NCBI RefSeq assembly: GCF_029813835.1
Contig: NZ_JARVKV010000028.1
Span: forward strand, 1-64,000
Reading direction: 5' to 3'
Origin: Streptomyces sp. DH37
GTDB lineage: Bacteria > Actinomycetota > Actinomycetes > Streptomycetales > Streptomycetaceae
Length of the DNA: 64,000 bases
Under the pieces are notes generated by a model. The model searched no databases. It saw only the letters and a list, made by a program, of their open reading frames with translations, and had not been told where the DNA came from. Made by a program: the position numbers and the translations under genes. Below are positions 58,442 through 64,000 of this stretch, piece by piece (the stretch's first letter is position 1; the number at the start of each line of letters is the position of its first letter).

Positions 58442-59857
58442 ATGGCAAAGGCTCCCGTACTCACCCCCCAGGCGGAGGACTTCCCGCGCTGGTACCAGGA
58501 CGTGATCAACAAGGCCGAGCTGGCCGACAACGGACCGGTGCGCGGCACCATGGTCATCCGGCCGTACGGGTACGGGCTCTGGGAGCGGATGCAGCAGGAG
58601 ATGGACGCCCGCATCAAGGCCGCGGGCGCCGACAACGCCTACTTTCCCCTGTTCATCCCGCAGTCCTACCTGACCAGGGAGGCCGACCACGTCGAGGGCT
58701 TCGCCCCCGAGCTGGCGGTCGTCACGCACGGCGGAGGCAAGGAGCTGGAGGAGCCGGTCGTCGTCCGGCCGACCTCCGAGACGATCGTCAACGAGTACTT
58801 CTCCAAGTGGGTGCAGAGCTACCGCGACCTGCCCCTGCTGGTCAACCAGTGGGCCAATGTGGTGCGCTGGGAAATGCGTCCGAGGGTCTTCCTGCGAACG
58901 AGTGAGTTCCTGTGGCAGGAGGGGCACACCGCCCACGCCACCTACGAGGACGCCCGCGACTACGCCGCCCGCATCCACCGCGAGGTCTACGCGGACTTCA
59001 TGGTCAACGTCCTGGGCGTCGACGTGGTGCTCGGCCGCAAGACCGCCAGGGAGCGCTTCGCCGGCGCCATCAACACCCTCACCCTGGAGGGCATGATGGG
59101 CGACGGCAAGGCGCTGCAGATGGGCACCAGCCACGAGCTGGGCCAGAACTTCGCCAAGGCGTTCGACACCCGCTACCTGTCGAAGGACGGCGAGCGGGAG
59201 CTGGTCTGGCAGACCTCCTGGGGCACCTCCACCCGCATGGTCGGCGGTCTGATCATGACCCACGGCGACGACAGCGGGCTGCGCGTCCCGCCGCGCCTGG
59301 CCCCCGTCCAGGCCGTCGTCCTGGCGATCAAGGGCGACGACGCGGTGCTGGCCAAGGTCCGCGAGGTCGGCGAGCGGCTCGCCGCCGCCGGGGTCCGGGT
59401 GCGCGTGGACGACCGCACCGACACCCCCTTCGGCCGCCGCGCGGTGGACTGGGAGCTCAAGGGCGTGCCGCTGCGCGTCGAGATCGGCCCGCGCGACCTG
59501 GAGGGGGGCACCGCGATGCTGGTCCGCCGTATCGCCGGGGGCAAGGAGCCGGTGGCGATCGACGCCCTGGCCGAGCTGTGCCCGAGGATCCTGGAGGAGG
59601 ACCAGGCCCTGCTGCTGCGCCAGTCCCGCGAGCGCCGCGAGGCCCGGACCTCGGACGTGCGGACGGTGGAGGAGGCCGCCGAGGTCGCCACCGGCGGCGG
59701 CTGGGCCCGCATCCCGTGGGCCGACCTGGGGCCGGAGGGCGAGGCGAGGCTCGCGGAGCAGGCCGTCACGGTGCGCTGCCTGGTCGGCGAGGACGGGGCG
59801 GTGCCGGAGTCCGACGACGCCCCCGGTACGGTGGCCGTGGTCGCCCGTTCCTACTGA
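58442..59857 (+). CDS. proS: Prolyl-tRNA synthetase, archaeal/eukaryotic-like type
   Basis: A 471-residue class II synthetase. Motif 2 region RWEMRPRVFLRTSEFLWQEGHTAHAT and motif 3 GGLIMTHGDDSGLRVPPRLAP belong to the eukaryote/archaeal-like ProRS group, which lacks the bacterial insertion editing domain. Streptomyces normally have a bacterial-type ProRS elsewhere (recalled), so this is probably a second enzyme, possibly linked to inhibitor tolerance. ATG 58442 lies seven bases after TAACAT, a leaderless arrangement. A TetR-like palindrome lies 28 bases downstream of the stop. Confidence 0.93.
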   Translation: MAKAPVLTPQAEDFPRWYQDVINKAELADNGPVRGTMVIRPYGYGLWERMQQEMDARIKAAGADNAYFPLFIPQSYLTREADHVEGFAPELAVVTHGGGKELEEPVVVRPTSETIVNEYFSKWVQSYRDLPLLVNQWANVVRWEMRPRVFLRTSEFLWQEGHTAHATYEDARDYAARIHREVYADFMVNVLGVDVVLGRKTARERFAGAINTLTLEGMMGDGKALQMGTSHELGQNFAKAFDTRYLSKDGERELVWQTSWGTSTRMVGGLIMTHGDDSGLRVPPRLAPVQAVVLAIKGDDAVLAKVREVGERLAAAGVRVRVDDRTDTPFGRRAVDWELKGVPLRVEIGPRDLEGGTAMLVRRIAGGKEPVAIDALAELCPRILEEDQALLLRQSRERREARTSDVRTVEEAAEVATGGGWARIPWADLGPEGEARLAEQAVTVRCLVGEDGAVPESDDAPGTVAVVARSY

Positions 59858-59884
59858 GGCGTTCCGCGGCGTCACACAGGGTTC

Positions 59885-59900
59885 TACTGACGGGTCAGTA
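59885..59900. promoter_or_regulatory. TetR-like palindrome downstream of proS
   Basis: TACTGACGGGTCAGTA is a perfect 7-base inverted repeat with a 2-base centre, the form of many TetR-family operators. A partial copy (ACTGACTGGTACGT) is at about 59979. It lies 105 bases before the next + strand gene. No tetR gene is in the window. Confidence 0.5.
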
Positions 59901-60004
59901 CGTCCCCGCTTGGGCGGGTGGGGCGGGTCCTCCCCGGATCGGCGCACCCGCCCCCGTCGGGCACGCATCAACCTGAACTGACTGGTACGTGCAAATTATT
60001 TGGG

Positions 60005-60655
60005 ATGCCCCGTAATCGGAACACCGGGACACCCTGGCTCGTTGTGCACGACGTGAGCACGACACCACCTGTACTCGCCGCCGAACTGGCACTCGCGTGG
60101 GCCGACATTCAACGGCACCACCCGGAGCTGCCGGACCTGGCCGCGCCCGAATCGCTGATCGGGGAGTCGTCGTCCGCCTGCGGCGCCGAGCTCTCCTTCG
60201 AACGGCTGCTGCACGAGGCCGTCCACGGGATCGCCGCCGCCCGCGGAGTCCGGGACACCTCGCGCGCCGGCCGCTACCACAACCGCCGCTTCCTGGCGAT
60301 CGCCGAGGAGCTGGGCCTGGAGCACTCGGAGGAGCCGCATCCGAGCAGCGGCTTCTCGCTGGTCGTGATGAAGCCCGAGACCAGGAAGCGCTACCGGCCC
60401 ACCATCGAGCGCCTCCAGCGCGCCCTGCGCGCCCACAGCGTCGCCACCGCCACCGACACCTCCCGCACCTTCCGCGGCCCCGCCGCGCGGCACGGTTCGT
60501 CGGGCGGCGGGGTGCGGGTCAAGGCCGTGTGCGACTGCGGACGCAACGTCCGGGTCGTCCCGTCGGTCCTGGCCCAGGCGCCGATCATGTGCGGGGCCTG
60601 CGGGAAGCCGTTCCGCATCCCGGAGAAGGAGAAGGAGGCGGTCGGCGTGGGCTGA
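60005..60655 (+). CDS. SprT-like metallopeptidase-type zinc protein
   Basis: A 216-residue protein. The ELSFERLLHEAVHGIAAARG motif resembles an HExxH zinc-metallopeptidase site, although the second residue pair reads HEAVH. A C-terminal zinc ribbon (VCDCGRNVRV...IMCGACGKPF) is present, as in SprT-like proteins. The biochemical role is uncertain. ATG 60005 is chosen; GTG 60053 (STTPPVLAAELALAW) is equally plausible. The region just upstream (59985-60004) is AT-rich. Located between proS and rpsP. Confidence 0.7.
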   Translation: MPRNRNTGTPWLVVHDVSTTPPVLAAELALAWADIQRHHPELPDLAAPESLIGESSSACGAELSFERLLHEAVHGIAAARGVRDTSRAGRYHNRRFLAIAEELGLEHSEEPHPSSGFSLVVMKPETRKRYRPTIERLQRALRAHSVATATDTSRTFRGPAARHGSSGGGVRVKAVCDCGRNVRVVPSVLAQAPIMCGACGKPFRIPEKEKEAVGVG

Positions 60656-60743
60656 GGCGCGGGGCGGCGCCGCCGCCGGGACGCGCCGGTCCGGGAGGGA
60701 CCGGGGGAGCCGGGGGGAGACCGGCTGCCCCGGCGAGGTGTGG

Positions 60744-60772
60744 CACAATGGGCGGCTGTACTCGACAGCCGC
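60744..60772 (+). promoter_or_regulatory. rpsP promoter box and 5' leader hairpin
   Basis: CACAAT (60744-60749) resembles a -10 box. Directly after it GCGGCTGT-ACTCG-ACAGCCGC (60752-60772) forms a perfect 8-bp hairpin at the expected 5' end of the rpsP transcript, about 130 bases before the start. Confidence 0.5.
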
Positions 60773-60885
60773 ACAGGACCCCTCTCTCCTCCGGCTGACG
60801 CGTCCATCGGACACCTCGGGTACCACAACCCCACGTGGCATCCCGCCGTGTCCCACCACGCCAAAGACCAGGAGACACCACAGCC

Positions 60886-61320
60886 GTGGCAGTCAAGATC
60901 AAGCTGAAGCGACTGGGCAAGATCCGTTCGCCTCACTACCGCATCATCGTCGCCGACTCCCGCACCCGTCGCGACGGCCGGGCCATCGAGGAGATCGGTC
61001 TGTACCACCCGGTGCAGAACCCCTCGCGCATCGAGGTCGACTCGGAGCGCGTCCAGTACTGGCTGGGTGTCGGCGCGCAGCCGACCGAGCCGGTCCTGGC
61101 CATTCTCAAGGTCACCGGCGACTGGCAGAAGTTCAAGGGCCTGCCCGCCCCGGAGCCGATGAAGGTCGCCGAGCCCAAGGCCGACAAGCGCGCCCTCTTC
61201 GAGGCCGCCGCCAAGGCGTCGGCCGACGAGCCCAAGGGTGAGGCCATCACCCCGAAGGCGAAGAAGGCCGACAAGAAGGCGGACGAGGCCGAGGCCGCCG
61301 CCGAGTCGACCGAGGCGTGA
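60886..61320 (+). CDS. rpsP: 30S ribosomal protein S16
   Basis: A 144-residue S16: AVKIKLKRLGKIRSPHYRIIVADSRTRRDG is diagnostic. The C-terminus has a Lys/Ala/Glu-rich extension of about 50 residues (AKKADKKADEAEAAAE) common in actinobacteria. GTG 60886 with AGGAG at 11 bases. First gene of a translation cluster with khpA, rimM and trmD. Confidence 0.97.
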   Translation: MAVKIKLKRLGKIRSPHYRIIVADSRTRRDGRAIEEIGLYHPVQNPSRIEVDSERVQYWLGVGAQPTEPVLAILKVTGDWQKFKGLPAPEPMKVAEPKADKRALFEAAAKASADEPKGEAITPKAKKADKKADEAEAAAESTEA

Positions 61321-61322
61321 CC

Positions 61323-61562
61323 ATGCTGGAAGAGGCCCTCGACCATCTGGTGAAGGGCATCGTCGACCACCCCGACGAGGTGCAGGTCGCCTCCCGCACC
61401 CTGCGTCGCGGGCGCGTGCTGGAGGTCCGGGTCCACCCCGACGACCTCGGCAAGGTGATCGGCCGCAACGGCCGCACCGCACGCGCGCTGCGCACCGTCG
61501 TGGGCGCTCTCGGCGGACGGGGCGTCCGCGTCGACCTCGTCGACGTGGACCAGGTCCGCTGA
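61323..61562 (+). CDS. khpA: KH-domain RNA-binding protein KhpA
   Basis: A 79-residue single KH-domain protein with the GxxG loop VIGRNGRTARALRTVVGA. It is found between rpsP and rimM throughout actinobacteria and firmicutes. The chosen start is ATG 61323, two bases after the rpsP stop; GTG 61317 overlaps rpsP. A long hairpin follows. Confidence 0.94.
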   Translation: MLEEALDHLVKGIVDHPDEVQVASRTLRRGRVLEVRVHPDDLGKVIGRNGRTARALRTVVGALGGRGVRVDLVDVDQVR

Positions 61563-61589
61563 GGGCCGCAGCACACAGCGCAAGGCACC

Positions 61590-61630
61590 GGCACGGGCCG
61601 GGGGCGGCACCGCCGCCCCCGGCCCGTGCC
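61590..61630 (+). terminator. Long hairpin between khpA and rimM
   Basis: An 18-bp perfect stem (61590-61607 with 61613-61630) with a CACCG loop. It probably attenuates or ends the rpsP-khpA message before rimM-trmD. Confidence 0.75.
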
Positions 61631-61695
61631 CGTGACCGCACGCCGTACGAGAACGCCGCATGAGAACGCCGCACGAGAACCTGGAGTGACGAGCA

Positions 61696-62271
61696 GTGCA
61701 GCTGGTAGTCGCGCGCATCGGCCGCGCCCACGGCATCAAGGGCGAGGTCACGGTGGAGGTGCGCACCGACGAGCCCGAGGTGCGTCTCGCCCCCGGCGCG
61801 GTCCTGGCCACCGACCCCGCCTCCGCGGGTCCGCTGACCATCGAGTCCGGGCGCGTCCACAGCGGCCGGCTGCTGCTGCGCTTCGCGGGCGTGGGGGACC
61901 GCACCGCCGCCGAGGCGCTGCGGAACACCCTGCTGATCGCCGAGGTCGACCCGGAGGAGACCCCCGAGGACCCCGACGAGTACTACGACCACCAGCTGAT
62001 CGACCTCGACGTCGTCACCCGCGACGGCACCCCGGTCGGCCGGATCGAGGAGATCTCGCACCTGCCCTACCAGGACCTGCTCGTGGTGCGGAAGACCGAC
62101 GGCGGCGAGGTGCTCGTCCCCTTCGTCGGCGAGATCGTGCCCGAGATCGACCTCGCGGCGCAGCGGGCCGTCATCGACCCGCCGCCGGGGCTCCTGGACG
62201 ACCGCGCCGAGGTCGCCGGCTCCCGTCCCGAGCGCGGTGCGCCGGACGGCGGAAGCGGGGACGGGGCCTGA
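61696..62271 (+). CDS. rimM: Ribosome maturation factor RimM
   Basis: A 191-residue 16S rRNA-processing factor. N-terminal VVARIGRAHGIKGEVTVEVRTDEP and the PRC-barrel domain with YYDHQLIDLDV and GEIVPEIDLAAQRAVIDPPPGLLD are typical. GTG 61696 has GGAG 9 bases upstream. Its TGA overlaps the trmD ATG by one base. Confidence 0.95.
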   Translation: MQLVVARIGRAHGIKGEVTVEVRTDEPEVRLAPGAVLATDPASAGPLTIESGRVHSGRLLLRFAGVGDRTAAEALRNTLLIAEVDPEETPEDPDEYYDHQLIDLDVVTRDGTPVGRIEEISHLPYQDLLVVRKTDGGEVLVPFVGEIVPEIDLAAQRAVIDPPPGLLDDRAEVAGSRPERGAPDGGSGDGA

Positions 62272-63095
62272 TGCGGCTCGACATCGTCACGATCTTCCCC
62301 GAGTACCTGGAACCGCTGAACGTCTCCCTGGTGGGCAAGGCACGCGCCCGCGGCCGGCTCGACGTACGCGTCCACGACCTGCGGCAGTGGACCCACGACC
62401 GGCACAACACCGTCGACGACACCCCCTACGGCGGCGGCCCCGGCATGGTGATGAAGCCCGAGCCCTGGGGCGAGGCACTGGACGCGGTCATCGCCTCGGG
62501 CGACCCGGGCGGGGACGGGGACGGACCGGTCATCGTCGTCCCCACCCCCAGCGGCAGCCCCTTCACCCAGGAGACGGCCGTCGAGCTGGCGGCCGAACCC
62601 TGGCTGGTCTTCACCCCCGCCCGCTACGAGGGCATCGACCGCCGCGTCGTCGAGGAGTACGGCGAGCGCTTCCGGGTGCGCGAACTGTCCATCGGCGACT
62701 ACGTGCTGGCCGGCGGCGAGGCCCCCGTCCTGGTCATGGTCGAGGCCGTCGCCCGTCTGCTGCCGGGCGTCCTGGGCAACGCCGAGTCCCACCGCGACGA
62801 CTCCTTCGCGCCCGGCGCCATGGCCGACCTCCTGGAGGGCCCCGTCTACACCAAGCCGCCGGTGTGGCGCGGCCGGGACATCCCCGAGGTGCTGCTCAGC
62901 GGACACCACGGGAGGATCGCCCGCTGGCGCCGCGACCAGGCCTTCCGCCGCACCGCGCGCTACCGCCCCGACCTCCTGGAACGGTGCGACCCCGCCGCGC
63001 TCGACGCCGAGGACCGCAAGCTCCTGGCCGAGCTGGGCTGGGCCGAGCGGCCCGACGGCCGATTTGGGCCCACCGCCCAGGACGTGGAAGAATAG
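62271..63095 (+). CDS. trmD: tRNA (guanine37-N1)-methyltransferase
   Basis: A 274-residue SPOUT methyltransferase. MRLDIVTIFPEYL, DDTPYGGGPGMVMKPEP and the SAM-knot region SIGDYVLAGGEAPVLVMVEAVARLLPGVLG are diagnostic. It methylates G37 next to the anticodon. ATG 62271 overlaps the rimM stop. rplS follows after a 130-base leader. Confidence 0.97.
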   Translation: MRLDIVTIFPEYLEPLNVSLVGKARARGRLDVRVHDLRQWTHDRHNTVDDTPYGGGPGMVMKPEPWGEALDAVIASGDPGGDGDGPVIVVPTPSGSPFTQETAVELAAEPWLVFTPARYEGIDRRVVEEYGERFRVRELSIGDYVLAGGEAPVLVMVEAVARLLPGVLGNAESHRDDSFAPGAMADLLEGPVYTKPPVWRGRDIPEVLLSGHHGRIARWRRDQAFRRTARYRPDLLERCDPAALDAEDRKLLAELGWAERPDGRFGPTAQDVEE

Positions 63096-63182
63096 GCCGC
63101 TGCCCCACGCCCGGCGCGCGACCCTGCCACAGGGGGACCGACGCCCGCCCGGTACGGCGGCTCACCGAACCCCAACGAACAG

Positions 63183-63214
63183 TTCCGCCGATGACCTGTG
63201 GCATCGGCGAGGAA
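63183..63214 (+). promoter_or_regulatory. Leader hairpin just before rplS
   Basis: GCCGATG (63187-63193) pairs with CATCGGC (63202-63208), and TTCC/GGAA (63183-63186, 63211-63214) can close the stem below it. The right flank is the GAGGAA ribosome-site region, so folding could control rplS translation. Confidence 0.5.
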
Positions 63215-63225
63215 AGCAGACGGTC

Positions 63226-63573
63226 ATGCACCTTCTCGACAGCGTCGACTCCGCCTCGCTGCGCAGCGACATCCCCAGCTTCCGCCCCGGCGACACCGTC
63301 AACGTCCACGTGCGCGTCATCGAGGGCAACCGCTCCCGCGTGCAGCAGTTCAAGGGCGTCGTCATCCGCCGCCAGGGCTCGGGCGTCCGCGAGACCTTCA
63401 CCGTCCGCAAGGTCAGCTTCAGCGTCGGCGTGGAGCGCACCTTCCCGGTGCACACCCCGGTCGTCGAGAAGATCGAGGTCGTCACCCGCGGTGACGTGCG
63501 CCGCGCCAAGCTGTACTACCTGCGCGAGCTGCGCGGCAAGGCCGCGAAGATCAAGGAGAAGCGCGAGCGCTGA
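63226..63573 (+). CDS. rplS: 50S ribosomal protein L19
   Basis: A 115-residue L19: SFRPGDTVNVHVRVIEGNRSRVQQFKG and the C-terminal RAKLYYLRELRGKAAKIKEKRE are diagnostic. ATG 63226 follows GAGGA at 12 bases, near a leader hairpin. It precedes the signal peptidase genes, as in other Streptomyces. Confidence 0.97.
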   Translation: MHLLDSVDSASLRSDIPSFRPGDTVNVHVRVIEGNRSRVQQFKGVVIRRQGSGVRETFTVRKVSFSVGVERTFPVHTPVVEKIEVVTRGDVRRAKLYYLRELRGKAAKIKEKRER

Positions 63574-63604
63574 TCCGCGGCCGGACACGCGGCGGACCCG
63601 TGTG

Positions 63605-63626
63605 CGGCGTCCGCGGCCGGACGCCG
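63605..63626 (+). terminator. rplS terminator
   Basis: CGGCGTCCG-CGGC-CGGACGCCG, a 9-bp perfect stem 31 bases after the rplS stop. Confidence 0.7.
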
Positions 63627-63699
63627 GCCGCGCGGTACGGCCGTCGCGCCGCTGTCCCGGCCGGTGCCCGCCGCGCCGCCGGGTTAGGCTCTCGGCTCG

Positions 63700-64000
63700 A
63701 TGGACACCGACGAACAGCACACGCGACCCACGGAACGCGACCGCTTCCCGGGCCCCTCACGGGGCCGGGGAGGCCGGTCGCGTTCCGCGCGTCTGGGCGC
63801 GGTGGCGGCCGCGGCGGCCGTGCTGCTCCTGCTGGTCCACACCTTCGTGGTGGAGCCGTTCCGCATCCCGAGCGACTCGATGGGGAACACCCTCAAAGCG
63901 GGCGACCGCGTCCTGGTGAACAAGCTGGCGTACCGTTTCGGCAACCTTCCCGGACACGGGGACGTTGTGGTGTTCGACGGCACCGGTTCGTTCGACCGGG
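63700..64000 (+). CDS. lepB: Type I signal peptidase (truncated by window end)
   Basis: The first 100 residues are present. An Arg-rich cytoplasmic N-terminus precedes one transmembrane segment (about 32-49, GAVAAAAAVLLLLVHTFVV). Then comes the catalytic serine motif RIPSDSMGNTL (Ser60) and KAGDRVLVNKLAYRFG, which contains the catalytic lysine. It releases secreted proteins from the membrane. TAGGCT lies nine bases before the ATG. A 55-base hairpin lies in the N-terminal coding region. The 3' end is outside the window. Confidence 0.92.
   Translation, partial: MDTDEQHTRPTERDRFPGPSRGRGGRSRSARLGAVAAAAAVLLLLVHTFVVEPFRIPSDSMGNTLKAGDRVLVNKLAYRFGNLPGHGDVVVFDGTGSFDR

Overview
High-GC, strongly GC3-biased actinobacterial chromosome, almost certainly Streptomyces. 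It carries conservon (cvnABCD) operons, an acyl-CoA carboxylase beta/epsilon pair, NdgR, a Lys-tailed HU (HupS), NsdA, CofC and an amtB-glnK-glnD operon. The gene order matches what I remember of the conserved core region of S. coelicolor from cimA through smc to trmD and the signal peptidases (recalled, not searched). No insertion sequence, prophage, CRISPR array or origin was seen.

Layout. 1-4.4 kb: citramalate synthase behind a possible attenuator, then acyl-CoA carboxylase beta and epsilon subunits and a small unknown protein on the minus strand. 4.6-15.2 kb: two complete conservons in tandem. Each encodes a membrane histidine-kinase-like CvnA, a roadblock protein CvnB, a DUF742 protein CvnC and a small GTPase CvnD. 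15.3-18.3 kb: FAH-family hydrolase, GltX and a tRNA-Gln/Glu/Glu cluster. 18.4-22.9 kb: ndgR divergent from leuCD, a small conserved-looking gene, hupS and a cold-shock-like small protein. 22.9-30 kb: cofC, plsC, gpsA, ddl, a DUF3515 lipoprotein, an Lrp ligand-domain protein, thiL, thiD and rpmB. 30.3-40.8 kb: DAK2 protein, recG, rsmD, coaD, a coiled-coil protein, DUF177-rpmF-rnc-mutM and a secreted CAP-domain protein. 40.9-51.3 kb: acylphosphatase, a small protein, smc, a GlcP-like sugar permease, ftsY, a prim-pol domain protein and nsdA. 51.5-57.4 kb: nitrogen operon amtB-glnK-glnD behind a GlnR-like box, then ffh. 57.4-64 kb: a methyltransferase, an archaeal/eukaryote-type ProRS and a metallopeptidase-like zinc protein sit between ffh and the rpsP-khpA-rimM-trmD-rplS translation cluster. 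A truncated signal peptidase I gene ends the window.

How it works together. Most genes are housekeeping: translation, lipid and cell-envelope precursors, chromosome structure (Smc, HupS), SRP targeting (FtsY, Ffh, signal peptidase) and nitrogen sensing. The accessory interest is in the conservons. Their cvnB genes differ at only 2 of 414 bases and their cvnD genes are near-identical, while the sensor CvnA and the CvnC N-terminus have diverged. A possible 50-residue leaderless ORF overlaps the second cvnA start by four bases. Many starts in the window lie 6-7 bases after a TANNNT box, which suggests frequent leaderless transcription.
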